From the NCBI RefSeq assembly GCF_005048205.1, contig NZ_SUMF01000002.1, positions 124,001 through 188,000 of the forward strand: 64,000 bases of DNA, given 5' to 3'. The first letter of the stretch is position 1. Each line of letters begins with the position of its first letter. A program made the translations under genes and the position numbers. The notes beneath the pieces were generated by a model. It had not been told where the DNA came from. It was given only the letters and a program-made list of their open reading frames with translations, and did no database searches. Below, piece by piece: positions 35,981 through 45,645 of the stretch. Origin of the DNA: Chitiniphilus eburneus (GTDB taxonomy: Bacteria > Pseudomonadota > Gammaproteobacteria > Burkholderiales > Chitinibacteraceae).

Positions 35981-37564
35981 ATGCAGATTACTGCGGACGA
36001 GGACTGGCTGATCGACGATAGCAAAACGCTGGAACAGGCGGCACTGATCGACCCCTGGAATGTGTTGATCGTGGATGACGAACCGGACATCCATCAGGTG
36101 ACCCGACTGGCACTGGGCAGCGTGCAGTTCCTGGGGCGCCCCCTCAATCTGCTGTCCTGTTATTCCGGCCATGAGGCGGTGGAATTTCTCGCCAGCCGCG
36201 ACGATGTGGCGTTGATCCTGCTCGATGTGGTGATGGAATCCGAGGAGGCAGGCCTGCGAACCGCACGCCTGGTACGCGAGCAACTGGGCAACCACCGCGT
36301 GCGCATCATCCTGCGCACCGGCCAGCCTGGCGCGGCGCCGGAGCGCGAGGTGATCGAGAGCTACGACATCAACGACTACAAGGCCAAGACCGAGCTCACC
36401 CGCGACAAGCTGTACACCGCCGTGCTGGGCACGCTGCGCTCCTACCGCGACATCATGCTGATCGAGCAGCAACGCCAGATGCTGGAGGCCAACCGGCGGG
36501 GGTTGCTCAAGGTGGTCGATGCCTCGTCCACCATTTTCCGCCTGCAATCGATGCAGCAATTCGCGCAAGGCGTGCTGGAACAGCTCCAGGCCCTGTTGTT
36601 TTTCGAACAGGAGGCGCTGTATGTCGTGGTGAACGGGGCGGTATCAGCCGTGGAGCGCGATCAGGGCATGACCGTGCTGTATGCCACCGGCGGCTATGCG
36701 GATTTGCGCGGCAAGCCCCTGGCCGAAGCCGACCTGTCACGCTTCGGTCCCGCCATCGACCTGGCCATCCGCCAGGGCAGCAGTGTGTTCGGCCACGACC
36801 ACTTCGTCGGCTTTTTCCACTCGCCGCATGGCGCGGCCAACCTGCTGATCATCGATGGACCGGTGGCGCTCTCCAACGCTGACCGCGAGCTGGTGGAGCT
36901 ATTCTGTCGCAATGTCGCCATCGCCTTCGACAACCTGATCCAGCACGAGGAGACGGACCTCACCCAGCGCGACATCATCCATCGCCTGGCCGAAGTGGTC
37001 GAAACTCACGGCCAGGCGCCCGGCCAGCACAAACGGCGGGTGACGCTGCTCGCCGGCCTGCTTGCCGAGGAGTTGGGCTGGAAGGCGCACGAGATCGCGC
37101 AGTTGCAGGCTGCCGTGCCGTTGTACGACATCGGCAAGGCCGCGATTGCCGACGCTGTCCTGCGCAAGCCGGCGACGCTGGACGAGGCGGAAAGGCACAT
37201 CATGGAGACCCACGCCGCGCTGGGCCGCGACCTGATGGGAAAAGCCGGTAACCGCACCTTGCAGTTGGCCGCGCGCATCGCGCATCAGCACCACGAACGC
37301 TGGGATGGCACCGGTTACCCCCAGGGCCTGGCGGGTGAAGCCATCGATCCGGCCGCGCGCATCGTGGCGTTGCTCGATGTCTACGACGCGCTGGGCCACG
37401 CCCGCGTCCACCGGCCACCCTGGCCGCGCGAGGACGTACTGGAAGCGCTTCGCCTGGGGCGCGCAAGCCAGTTCGATCCCGCCGTGGTGGACGCCTTCTT
37501 CAAAGTGCTGCCCCGGGTCGAGGCCATCGCGGCACAATGGCCCGATGCGGCCTACCTGCACTGA
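35981..37564 (+). CDS. Response regulator with DUF3369 and HD-GYP-like domain
   Basis: 527 residues: receiver domain (residues 25-150; phospho-acceptor Asp82 in ILLDVVME, DDE near 35), DUF3369 sensor-like domain (about 165-330) and an HD-GYP-like domain (about 340-520). HERWDGTGYP and IVALLDVYDAL are intact, but the HD pair itself reads Tyr382-Asp383 (PLYDIGKAAI instead of LHDIGK), so one metal ligand is missing. This may abolish cyclic-di-GMP hydrolysis. ATG 35981 has GGAAGGA eight bases upstream. No histidine kinase is adjacent. Confidence 0.88.
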   Translation: MQITADEDWLIDDSKTLEQAALIDPWNVLIVDDEPDIHQVTRLALGSVQFLGRPLNLLSCYSGHEAVEFLASRDDVALILLDVVMESEEAGLRTARLVREQLGNHRVRIILRTGQPGAAPEREVIESYDINDYKAKTELTRDKLYTAVLGTLRSYRDIMLIEQQRQMLEANRRGLLKVVDASSTIFRLQSMQQFAQGVLEQLQALLFFEQEALYVVVNGAVSAVERDQGMTVLYATGGYADLRGKPLAEADLSRFGPAIDLAIRQGSSVFGHDHFVGFFHSPHGAANLLIIDGPVALSNADRELVELFCRNVAIAFDNLIQHEETDLTQRDIIHRLAEVVETHGQAPGQHKRRVTLLAGLLAEELGWKAHEIAQLQAAVPLYDIGKAAIADAVLRKPATLDEAERHIMETHAALGRDLMGKAGNRTLQLAARIAHQHHERWDGTGYPQGLAGEAIDPAARIVALLDVYDALGHARVHRPPWPREDVLEALRLGRASQFDPAVVDAFFKVLPRVEAIAAQWPDAAYLH

Positions 37565-37717
37565 ACCGCTGGGGCGCGCAGGCGGATAGCCGGGATCGGG
37601 TACGTGGCCGGCGCGCGTGCTTGATCCACCCCGGTATTCTGATCGCGGAATGGCACAGACGGCCAAGCTTACAGCCTGTACAATCAACGGTTTCCGACAA
37701 TTTGCCGCCATTTCGCC

Positions 37718-39238
37718 ATGTCCGAAACCACCCCCGACTATCTCGAACGTATCCTGGCCGCCCGCGTGTACGACGTGGCCGTGGAAACGCCGCTGGAACC
37801 CGCCCCCAACCTCTCGCGCCGCATCGGCAACAAGGTGCTACTCAAGCGCGAGGACGTGCAGCCGGTGTTCAGCTTCAAGATTCGTGGCGCGTACAACCGG
37901 ATGGTGAAGCTCACCCGCGCCGAGCTGGAACGTGGCGTGATCTGTGCATCCGCCGGCAACCACGCCCAGGGCGTGGCGCTGTCGGCGCAGATGCTGCAAT
38001 GCCGCGCCACCATCGTGATGCCGGCCACCACGCCGCACATCAAGGTGGACGCCGTGGCGCGTCGGGGTGCCGAAGTGGTGCTGGTGGGCGATTCGTTCTC
38101 GGACTGCTATCTGCACGCGATGAAGATCACCGAGGAAACCGGCGCCACCTTCATCCACCCGTACGACGATCCCGACGTGATCGCCGGCCAGGGCACCATC
38201 GGCATGGAAATCCTGCGCCAGCATCCGGATACGCTGGATGCGATCTTCATTCCCGTCGGCGGCGGGGGGCTGATCGCGGGCATAGCCGCGTATGTGAAGC
38301 GTCTGCGCCCGGAGGTGAAGATCATCGGCGTGGAACCGACCGACGCCAATGCCATGTACTTGAGCCTGAAACTGAACGAGCGCGTGAACCTGCCCCAGGT
38401 CGGCATCTTTGCCGACGGTGTGGCGGTAAAGCAGGTGGGCGAGGAAACCTTCCGCCTGTGCCGCGAGTTGGTGGACGACGTGATCCTGGTCGATACCGAC
38501 GCGATGTGCGCCGCGATCAAGGACGTGTTCGAGGACACGCGCTCGATCCTGGAGCCGGCCGGCGCGCTGGCCATTGCCGGCGCCAAGCTGTGGGCCGCCC
38601 GCGAGAATGTGCAGGACCGCACGTTGGTGGCGATCGCCTCGGGCGCAAACATGAATTTCGACCGGCTGCGCTACGTGGCGGAACAGGCGGAAATGGGCGA
38701 GGAGCGCGAGGCCATCATCGCCGTGACCATTCCCGAGCGGCCGGGTGCATACCGCGATTTCTGTTCGCTGCTGGGCGCACGCAACGTTACCGAATTCAAC
38801 TATCGCTACGCCAACGATAACGTGGCGCATATCTTCGTCGGGCTCTCGATCCAGAATCGCGCCGAAGTGGCCGAGCTAATCGGGCGGCTGGCCGATCACG
38901 GGCTGGCGGCGGTCGATCTGACCGACAATGAAACCGCCAAGCTGCATATCCGCCACCTGGTCGGCGGGCGGGCGCCGCACGCCCGGAACGAGCGGCTGCT
39001 GCGCTTCGAGTTCCCGGAACGTCCGGGCGCGCTGATGAACTTCCTGAACCAGATGGGCGGCGACTGGAACATCAGCCTGTTCCACTACCGCAATCACGGC
39101 GCCGACTATGGCCGGGTGCTGATCGGCATCCAGGTACCCGATAGCGATGACGCGGCGTTCACTGCCTTCCTCGACAAGCTGGGCTACCCGTACTGGCTGG
39201 AAAGCGACAATCCGGCCTATACCTTGTTCCTGTCCTGA
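37718..39238 (+). CDS. ilvA: Threonine ammonia-lyase, biosynthetic
   Basis: 506 residues. The N-terminal PLP domain has the lysine motif PVFSFKIRGAYN and the glycine loop PVGGGGLIAGIA; two C-terminal ACT-like regulatory domains follow (REAIIAVTIPERPGAYRDF and RLLRFEFPERPGALMNFL). It deaminates threonine to 2-oxobutanoate for isoleucine synthesis and is normally inhibited by isoleucine. A TACAAT element lies at 37679. The gene is followed by a strong terminator. Confidence 0.95.
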   Translation: MSETTPDYLERILAARVYDVAVETPLEPAPNLSRRIGNKVLLKREDVQPVFSFKIRGAYNRMVKLTRAELERGVICASAGNHAQGVALSAQMLQCRATIVMPATTPHIKVDAVARRGAEVVLVGDSFSDCYLHAMKITEETGATFIHPYDDPDVIAGQGTIGMEILRQHPDTLDAIFIPVGGGGLIAGIAAYVKRLRPEVKIIGVEPTDANAMYLSLKLNERVNLPQVGIFADGVAVKQVGEETFRLCRELVDDVILVDTDAMCAAIKDVFEDTRSILEPAGALAIAGAKLWAARENVQDRTLVAIASGANMNFDRLRYVAEQAEMGEEREAIIAVTIPERPGAYRDFCSLLGARNVTEFNYRYANDNVAHIFVGLSIQNRAEVAELIGRLADHGLAAVDLTDNETAKLHIRHLVGGRAPHARNERLLRFEFPERPGALMNFLNQMGGDWNISLFHYRNHGADYGRVLIGIQVPDSDDAAFTAFLDKLGYPYWLESDNPAYTLFLS

Positions 39239-39252
39239 GTGGATTTGCCAGC

Positions 39253-39285
39253 AAAAAGGCCACGGTTCCCCCCGTGGCCTTTTCG
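39253..39285. terminator. Rho-independent terminator after ilvA
   Basis: AAAAAGGCCACGG / CCGTGGCCTTTT forms a strong stem with a TTCCCC loop and flanking A and T runs. It serves ilvA and the convergent cutC gene. Confidence 0.88.
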
Positions 39286-39300
39286 TTGGGAATGCCGTAT

Positions 39301-40056
39301 TCACTCCAGTGCAGCGCGCGCATTACCGAGGATTTCGGCCACCAGCGGTGCAAAGGTATCCAGGATTTCGTATTCGTCCTGCCCGGGCGCGCCCATCTTC
39401 ACCGTCGGATTACGCCAGCGCATGCCGGAAACACGCGGAGCACGCGCCGAGGTATGGAACTCGCGACATCCAGTGACCTTGACCAGCTCGCCGATGTTGT
39501 TGGCGCGAACCCCCGCACCCGGCATGACCGCCAGCCGTCCCGCGGCAATGCGATTCAGCTCCGCCAGCAACAACGCTCCTTCCAGCGCGCTGGGCGCCTG
39601 ACCGCTGGTCAGCAGGCGATTGCAGCCGGCGCCAATGACGTCTTCCAGTGCCTTCAGCGGCTCGCGCGCCACGTCGAAGGCACGATGGAAGGTGACCTGC
39701 ATCGGTGCCGCCAGTTCGACCAGTTGCCGAGTGCGGTCCACATCCACATCGCCGTCGGCAGTCAACAGGCCGATCACCACGCCGTCGGCGCCCAGCTTCT
39801 TGCACGCCAGCACATCGCGCTTCATCACTTCGAATTCGACTTCGTCGTAAAGGAAATCACCGCCGCGTGGCCGAATGATGACATTGAGCGTGATCCACAG
39901 CCGGTCGCGTGCGGCGGCAATGGCGCCATGCGACGGTGTGGTGCCACCTTCGAACAGGTTGTCGCAGAATTCGACCCGCACCGCGCCGCCCTCCTGCGCC
40001 GCCAGCGCCGAAGCCACCGAGCCGGCGCAGATTTCAAGCTGGATATCGTCGGACAT
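39301..40056 (-). CDS. cutC: CutC-family protein
   Basis: 251 residues. The TIM-barrel CutC family (PF03932) is recognised by LEICAGSVASALAAQEGGAVRVEFCDNLFEGGTTPSHG and VIIRPRGGDFLY..EVMKRDV. CutC was linked to copper homeostasis in E. coli, but its activity is uncertain. ATG 40056 gives MSDDIQLEIC, the usual N-terminus. It stands between ilvA and a LysR gene. Confidence 0.92.
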   Translation of the reverse strand: MSDDIQLEICAGSVASALAAQEGGAVRVEFCDNLFEGGTTPSHGAIAAARDRLWITLNVIIRPRGGDFLYDEVEFEVMKRDVLACKKLGADGVVIGLLTADGDVDVDRTRQLVELAAPMQVTFHRAFDVAREPLKALEDVIGAGCNRLLTSGQAPSALEGALLLAELNRIAAGRLAVMPGAGVRANNIGELVKVTGCREFHTSARAPRVSGMRWRNPTVKMGAPGQDEYEILDTFAPLVAEILGNARAALE

Positions 40057-40157
40057 CACGCCACTCCAGAAGATTGACCCTTGCATGCTGGCGCAGCGCC
40101 CGCGTCGGAGCAAGCCACACTTCACCCAAGCGCCGGATTCGGCAAGCCAGGCCAGCC

Positions 40158-41030
40158 TCAGGGAAACCGCGCCAGCGCCAGTTCCAGGAACACCATTGCC
40201 GCCGGGGTGGGGTGGCGCGACCAGGTGCAGTACACCCGGCGGGACGGCGCGTCGCGTACGGGCAGGATGACCAATCCGCCCAGGCCGGGCGCGGTGCGCG
40301 CCGGCACCAGGCCGATGGCCAGTTGTCGCCGGACGATGCGGGCCAGCAGATCCACGTGTCCGACTTCGAAATGGATGTGCCGGTCGTAACCCGCCGCGCG
40401 GAAGGCCTCGTCAGTCTGACGTCGCGCACCACTGCCGGTGTAGTAATCGACCAGCGGTTCGGCGGCAAGCTGGGCCAGGCACACTTCAGTCTGCGTCGCC
40501 AGCGGATGCCCTTCCCAGACCACCGCCACCAACGCTTCTTCCTCCAGCAGCCTTGCCTGCAAGCCTTCGATGCGCTCGCCCGGCCACAGGCCAACGAAGG
40601 CGACATCCAGCCGGTGCTCCAGGATATCGACCAGCATGGTCTCGCTCATTCCCATTTGCAAGCGCACATCCACCTGTGGATGCCGTTGATGAAAATCGGC
40701 GAGCAGATCGACCGGTTCCAGAACCGTTAATGCGGAGATCATCCCCACCGACAAGGTGCCGCGAACCTGGCCGCCGACGGCGGCCACTTCTTCTTTCAAC
40801 CGCGCAGCTTCATGCAGCAACCGGCGCGCCGCGATCACGAATGCCTGCCCGGCGGGGGTCAACCGGGTGCGGCGTGCACCGCGTTCGAACAGCGCGGTGC
40901 CCAGTGTTTCCTCCAGTCGGGCGATCTGGTGGCTGAGCGCGGACTGCACGGTATGGCAGCGTTGGGCCGCGCGGGTGAAGTTTTCTTCCTCCGCCACGGC
41001 CAGCGCCAATTCGATCTGCCGCAGATTCAT
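40158..41030 (-). CDS. LysR-family transcriptional regulator
   Basis: 290 residues with the N-terminal LysR helix-turn-helix (LALAVAEEENFTRAAQRCHTVQSALSHQIARLEETLGTALFERG) and an effector-binding domain. It is divergent from the MFS gene across 98 bases containing AT-rich partial dyads near 41037-41066, so it most likely controls that transporter. The ligand is unknown. Confidence 0.92.
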   Translation of the reverse strand: MNLRQIELALAVAEEENFTRAAQRCHTVQSALSHQIARLEETLGTALFERGARRTRLTPAGQAFVIAARRLLHEAARLKEEVAAVGGQVRGTLSVGMISALTVLEPVDLLADFHQRHPQVDVRLQMGMSETMLVDILEHRLDVAFVGLWPGERIEGLQARLLEEEALVAVVWEGHPLATQTEVCLAQLAAEPLVDYYTGSGARRQTDEAFRAAGYDRHIHFEVGHVDLLARIVRRQLAIGLVPARTAPGLGGLVILPVRDAPSRRVYCTWSRHPTPAAMVFLELALARFP

Positions 41031-41128
41031 GGCATCGTATTTTTAGATTGAAACCATGAAAACAATACATTGGCGAGATGAATGTGGCGAGTGGATACTG
41101 AGAGCCTTTCCCATCTGGCCATCATGCA

Positions 41129-42313
41129 ATGACAAGCCCGCCCCCTGTTCTGACACCGCGCCTGGTGGCACTGATGGCATTCGCCACCGGTCTGACCGTG
41201 GCCAGCAACTATTACGCGCAGCCGCTGCTGGGCACCTTGGCCAGTGCCTTCGGCATGTCCGAAGCCATGGCCGGCTTTATCGTCACCACGGCACAGCTCG
41301 GCTATGCGCTGGGGCTGGTCTTTCTCGTTCCGTTGGGCGACGTGATGGAGCGGCGCGGCCTGATCGTCGGCATGACGCTGCTGGCGGCATGCGGACTGGC
41401 CATCACCGCCAGTGCGCACAGCGTGACGCAGATCCTGATCGGCACGGCGCTGACGGGCTTGTTCGTGGTGGTGGCGCAGGTGCTGGTGCCGTTCGGCGCC
41501 GCACTGGCCGCGCCGGATCAGCGTGGACGGGTGGTCGGCACACTGATGAGCGGGCTGCTGCTGGGTATCCTGCTGGCGCGTACCGCCGCCGGCTTGCTGG
41601 CCGAAGTGGGTGGCTGGCGTACCGTGTACTGGGTGGCGGCACCGTTGCTGGTGCTGACGGCATTGGCGCTCTGGCGCGCCTTGCCGACACACCGTGAACC
41701 GAGTGGGCTGAGTTATCCACAGTTGCTGGCATCGGTGCTGCGCTTGTTCACCGAGGTACCGGCCTTGCGCCTGCGAGCGGCATTGGGCGCGTTTTCCTTC
41801 GCCATCTTCAGCGTGCTCTGGACGTCCATGGCCTTTCTGCTGGCCAATGCGCCCTTCCATTTTTCGGAGGCGACCATCGGGCTATTCGGTCTGGTGGGCG
41901 CAGCCGGGGCGCTGGCCGCCACCCAGGCGGGCCGGATGGCGGATCGTGGTGGCGCCAATCGCACGACCACGGTGGGGCTGGTACTGCTGCTGCTGTCCTG
42001 GCTGCCCATCGCCGTTGCCCAACAGTCGCTGGCGGCCTTCGTCGTCGGCGTCCTGGTGCTGGATCTGGCGGTACAAGCGGTGCATGTGAGCAACCAGAGC
42101 GTGCTGTACAAGCTGCGGCCCGATGCCCGCAGCCGGATGACCGCCGCCTACATGACCAGCTATTTCATTGGCGGCGCGGCCGGTTCGCTGCTGTCCGCTT
42201 CCGCCTATCACGCGGCAGGCTGGTATGGCGTGTGCGTAGCGGGTGGCGCCATCAGTTTCGCCGCGCTGGTGACCTGGGGATTGAGCCTGATGCGCCGTAC
42301 CGTGACCGCCTGA
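41129..42313 (+). CDS. MFS transporter
   Basis: 394 residues, twelve membrane helices. The N-terminus ATGLTVASNYYAQPLLGTLAS and PLGDVMERRGLIVGM (loop 2-3 motif) fit the YnfM/YgaY-like drug-resistance branch of the MFS. It is divergent from, and probably regulated by, the LysR protein. It ends before a clear hairpin at 42371. Confidence 0.87.
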   Translation: MTSPPPVLTPRLVALMAFATGLTVASNYYAQPLLGTLASAFGMSEAMAGFIVTTAQLGYALGLVFLVPLGDVMERRGLIVGMTLLAACGLAITASAHSVTQILIGTALTGLFVVVAQVLVPFGAALAAPDQRGRVVGTLMSGLLLGILLARTAAGLLAEVGGWRTVYWVAAPLLVLTALALWRALPTHREPSGLSYPQLLASVLRLFTEVPALRLRAALGAFSFAIFSVLWTSMAFLLANAPFHFSEATIGLFGLVGAAGALAATQAGRMADRGGANRTTTVGLVLLLLSWLPIAVAQQSLAAFVVGVLVLDLAVQAVHVSNQSVLYKLRPDARSRMTAAYMTSYFIGGAAGSLLSASAYHAAGWYGVCVAGGAISFAALVTWGLSLMRRTVTA

Positions 42314-42370
42314 TCACCGCAGCATCGGGGAGGGGGCATGCCCTGCCTCTCCTTGATTCAACCCATGCAA

Positions 42371-42400
42371 AACGGCGGCCCGTGGGCCGCCGTTCTGTTT
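42371..42400. terminator. Terminator between MFS gene and chitinase
   Basis: AACGGCGGCC / GGCCGCCGTT stem with a CGTG loop, followed on the plus strand by CTGTTT. It can serve both convergent genes. Confidence 0.75.
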
Positions 42401-42412
42401 ACAGCACAACGA

Positions 42413-44431
42413 TTACTTGGTGTTGTCGATCACTACCTGCCCGTTGTGAACCACCTTGCCGCGGAACATGTAGTCCACGCAGGCCTGGTAATCACCCGGG
42501 TTGGCCAGCGAGAACGGCATCTGGTAATCCACCAACTGGCAGGCCCAGCTCACGCCACCTGGGTTGTTGGCGTTATAGCCCCAGTTCTTGTCGAGGTAGG
42601 TCTTGGTCGCAGCGGCCGATCCGGACTGGAAGCCCTTCATGTTGGCGCAACCCAGCGGCTCGTCGGCCGGCACCGGCACATTCAGCACGCTGGCGATGTC
42701 CCGGTAGGCCGCGATACGGTTCTGCACCTGCGACTTCTCGGCGCCACCACCACCGCACTCGATGCCGCCGTTGATGATGAACACGGTGGCGCCGAAGCCC
42801 GGCTTCATATTGTTGGCGAGGTCGACCGCGTTCGGTTGCCAGGTACCGTCCACCACCCAGGTCATCGGCGGCTTGGGCGATTGCGGGTACACAGCGAACC
42901 AGATGGCCGAGGCGAAGTTGAGCCAGGTATCGGCAACGCGAGCCGGGTTGTCCAGCAGCACGTTCACATCACCATAGAGCGACTTGCTGAACGGACCGTA
43001 GTTGTAGTTCCAGGACAGTTGCTTGGAACCACGGCCGAAGTAGTCGATGAAGCTACCCTGGCTGTTCTGCGCGCACGGGTAGAAGACCGAGAAGATCGAG
43101 CTGCCGGCACCACGGAAGCAATCCTGATATGCGCCGACCGACGAACCTTCGTTGTAGCCCGATTCACGCAGGTACCACAGTGCCTGCCGGTAGGTCGGGA
43201 TGACTTCGCTCTGCGACATGGTCGCCAGCACCGGGTTGTTGTGCTCCGGATAGGTACGCGCGGTGGCGACGGTCAGCGACGGCCAGTTGGCACCGGTTTC
43301 CTGGACGAAGTGTGCAAACGAGGTAGCCAGCAGCTTGCGGCAGATGGCATCGGCGTCGCGGCCGTCGGTGTAGTTGTCGCAGTAGGCCGGGAACTTGGCC
43401 ACGCCGCGCAGGAAGTTGGTGTAGGTGTAGTTGATGTGGCGGATCGGGAACATCTCGTCGAAACGAGCCTCACCCATCACGCGCTCGACACGCTTGACGT
43501 TGTCCGGGTTGGCAGCACGGCCCGGCACCACGGCTTCCACCTGGGCATCCGGCAGCACGCGCAGCGCGGCGCGGATACGGTTGATGGCCTGGGCGTCGGT
43601 ACCAGCCTGTGCCATCAGCGCGTTTTCAGCGGCGGTGAACTGCGCGGCGGTCGGATAACCGGCCGGTGCAGCAATGTAGGTGATCTGCGGCTTGTAACCA
43701 GCCGGTGCAGGCGTCGGGGTGACGACCGGGGTCGGCGTAACGACTGGCGTCGGGGTCACAACCGGGGTCGGAGTCGGGGTGACGACCGGCGTCGGAGTGG
43801 GGGTGACCACCGGGGTCGGCGTGGGCGTCACGACCGGCGTCGGGGTCGGAGTCACCACCGGTGTCGGAGTCGGCGTACCGCCGCAGGGGCCGATCAGCTT
43901 CCACACACCCCATTCACCGGACTGCGTGGGGTTGTCGCCCTTCGTCCACCACTTGGCTTCATAGATGTTGCCGTTGTAGCTGGCACGATTGCCACCGTTG
44001 TAGACAGTACCGGCATCCCAGGCTGCGCCGCAGTTGCCAGCGGGGGTTGCGGCCGGTGTGGCGCTAGGCGTGACCACCGGCGTTGCGGTCGGCGTCACCA
44101 CGGGCGTGGCAACCGGTGTCGGCTTGGGTGTGGGAGTGGGAGTGACTACCGGCGAGGGCGTCGGGGTTGGAACCGATGTGCTGGTACCAACGTTCTTCCA
44201 CAAGGTCGGCGTTCCCGCCGGGTTCCAGTTGGCGCCGGTATAGGCGGTATGGGTGACCAGGGCCTGGTAATCGACGCCGTTGTAGGTCACCAGGGTGCCA
44301 GCGGTATAGGTGATCCCTTCTTCCCATGCCACATAGGCGTGGGCGGAAGAGGCGTTCATCAGCACGGGGCCGAACGTGCCCAATGCGATCAGGCACGCCA
44401 TCGATAGCTTGCGCATGCGCGGAATGTTCAT
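42413..44431 (-). CDS. Secreted GH19 chitinase with two chitin-binding modules and proline-threonine linkers
   Basis: 672 residues: signal peptide ending AHA (residue 32), a first CBM5/12-like module (34-82), a PT-rich linker (87-131), a second module with the classic AKWWTKGDNP (134-183), a TPTPTPVV array (186-245), and a GH19 catalytic domain (250-672) with SFAHFVQETGANW (catalytic Glu), YFGRGSKQLSWNYNYG and FIINGGIECGGG. It should hydrolyse chitin outside the cell. ATG 44431 has AAGGATGGAG upstream. The DNA array behind the linker may vary in length. A chitinolytic lifestyle is inferred from this. Confidence 0.93.
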   Translation of the reverse strand: MNIPRMRKLSMACLIALGTFGPVLMNASSAHAYVAWEEGITYTAGTLVTYNGVDYQALVTHTAYTGANWNPAGTPTLWKNVGTSTSVPTPTPSPVVTPTPTPKPTPVATPVVTPTATPVVTPSATPAATPAGNCGAAWDAGTVYNGGNRASYNGNIYEAKWWTKGDNPTQSGEWGVWKLIGPCGGTPTPTPVVTPTPTPVVTPTPTPVVTPTPTPVVTPTPTPVVTPTPVVTPTPVVTPTPAPAGYKPQITYIAAPAGYPTAAQFTAAENALMAQAGTDAQAINRIRAALRVLPDAQVEAVVPGRAANPDNVKRVERVMGEARFDEMFPIRHINYTYTNFLRGVAKFPAYCDNYTDGRDADAICRKLLATSFAHFVQETGANWPSLTVATARTYPEHNNPVLATMSQSEVIPTYRQALWYLRESGYNEGSSVGAYQDCFRGAGSSIFSVFYPCAQNSQGSFIDYFGRGSKQLSWNYNYGPFSKSLYGDVNVLLDNPARVADTWLNFASAIWFAVYPQSPKPPMTWVVDGTWQPNAVDLANNMKPGFGATVFIINGGIECGGGGAEKSQVQNRIAAYRDIASVLNVPVPADEPLGCANMKGFQSGSAAATKTYLDKNWGYNANNPGGVSWACQLVDYQMPFSLANPGDYQACVDYMFRGKVVHNGQVVIDNTK
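43705..43880 (-). repeat. Tandem repeat coding for TPTPTPVV units in the chitinase linker
   Basis: Repeats of about 15-24 bp with the core GTCGGGGTCACGACCGG and silent variants encode eight PTPVV units. Silent differences between units show they are old or kept apart. Such arrays can expand or contract by slippage, changing linker length. Confidence 0.8.
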
Positions 44432-44492
44432 CGCTCCATCCTTGTTAAAGTTGTAGTGATCTTGTCGACTGTTACAAACGTCGCCGGCGCTC

Positions 44493-44520
44493 ATCATAAC
44501 GCAGCGTTGTAAGTAACAAA
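44493..44520 (-). promoter_or_regulatory. Candidate sigma-70 promoter of the chitinase gene
   Basis: On the minus strand, TTTGTT and TATGAT are separated by 16 bases, about 65 bases before the chitinase ATG. An interrupted dyad (GTTACAAACG / CGTTGTAAGTAAC) surrounds it and could be an operator. Confidence 0.35.
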
Positions 44521-44902
44521 GAGCCCCCTCCGCCTACCCGCCTGGCCCCCATCCCGCGTGTCAGCATCCAGAGGGTCGTGCCCTGACGCCGAAGGCCGCA
44601 TCCCTGTTGGCTCGAACCGGCGCGCAGGTGTTTTTTGCGTGATGGCGCACCCCAGTCCCTCACGCTTATCTCCGACAATTGGTATCCACATGGAGAGAAG
44701 GAACAGACCAGTTTTGCTGTGATAGCAATAACTTTCAGCAGGCCCCGACTGCCAACCATTATCGGGATGGACCTTGCGTATGGGTTCCGGGCGACAGGCG
44801 CCTAGCTATTCGACCGCGGTATGGTGTAGCACCAGTTTCAGCGAGAAGATCGGCGAATTTTGTCAGTTTGAATTCAGCAAACTTACCGCCGTGGCATACC
44901 GG
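44521..44902. other. Gap without a recognised gene
   Basis: About 380 bases between the chitinase promoter region and the end of the minus-strand pseudouridine synthase gene. The part from about 44680 to 44880 is AT-richer than its surroundings. No long frame, RNA gene or clear terminator was recognised. Confidence 0.5.
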
Positions 44903-45559
44903 TTACGTGCCGCTCGACCCCCACAGGCCCGCCTCATTCAGAACGGCCAACTGCTCATTGAAAGCCGGTTGCAGGAAGAACTCGCCCGCCGCTGGCGGCA
45001 ATGCCAGCGAAAGCTCGCCACCCTGCCAGGGCAGGCGCAGCGCATAGGCGTGCAGATAGCCGCGATCCGCCGGGCTACCGCCATAGCGCTCATCGCCCAG
45101 GATCGGCGCACCGATACTTTTCATCGCAACGCGCAGTTGATGGGTGCGGCCTGTGTGGGGATACAGCGCGAACATCCGCTTTCCGCCCTCCAGTGCGGTG
45201 CTATGAAACCGGGTCACCGCGCGCAGCGTCGGCTCCCGCGTCAAACGCCAGCTTCCATTGCGGGCCGGCGCCATGCCGCCGCTGATCAATCCCTGCTTCT
45301 TGGTGGGTTTGCGGTCGGAGATGGCCAGATAGCATTTCGAGATCCGCCGCGATTCGAATAGTTGGCCCAGCTCACGCGCGGCATCGCCATGACGCGCCAC
45401 CAGCACCAGGCCGGAGGTGATCCGGTCCAGGCGATGTACCGCGTGGAGCGTCTGGTGGCCCTCCTCCCGCAATGCATCCAGCATGCCGGGATCGCTTCCC
45501 TCGCGATGAAAACTCATGCCTGGCGGTTTATAGGCCACCAGAAAATCGTCGTGCGTCAT
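44903..45559 (-). CDS. RluA-type RNA pseudouridine synthase
   Basis: 218 residues from ATG 45559; a GTG at 45640 would add 27 residues but lacks a ribosome site. The catalytic motif is HRLDRITSGLVLVA (Asp of HRLD), with YPHTGRTHQLRVAMKSIGAPILGDERYGG downstream. There is no S4 domain. The length and KPPGMSFHREG start fit the short TIGR01621-like Rlu group. It isomerises uridine in rRNA or tRNA; the target site is unknown. It is divergent from rlmH. Confidence 0.85.
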   Translation of the reverse strand: MTHDDFLVAYKPPGMSFHREGSDPGMLDALREEGHQTLHAVHRLDRITSGLVLVARHGDAARELGQLFESRRISKCYLAISDRKPTKKQGLISGGMAPARNGSWRLTREPTLRAVTRFHSTALEGGKRMFALYPHTGRTHQLRVAMKSIGAPILGDERYGGSPADRGYLHAYALRLPWQGGELSLALPPAAGEFFLQPAFNEQLAVLNEAGLWGSSGT

Positions 45560-45645
45560 CACGACCTGCGCCCGCCAGGCATTGGCGACAGCAAGCAGTT
45601 GCAAAGGGGGTGAGGCAGGCGGAAAGGGTTGTTCTGACACGTGCT

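Noticed and set aside
35981-37564. This response regulator considered as the sigma-54 activator (PilR) for the pilin genes
   Set aside because: It has an HD-GYP-like output domain and no AAA+ or DNA-binding domain.
43705-43880. Tandem array considered as a CRISPR
   Set aside because: It codes in frame for TPTPTPVV units in the chitinase linker and has no spacers.
42338-44407. A long plus-strand frame opposite the chitinase
   Set aside because: Low-complexity GRRRGDDRG-type protein from the antisense of the repeat region; the chitinase on the minus strand is certain.
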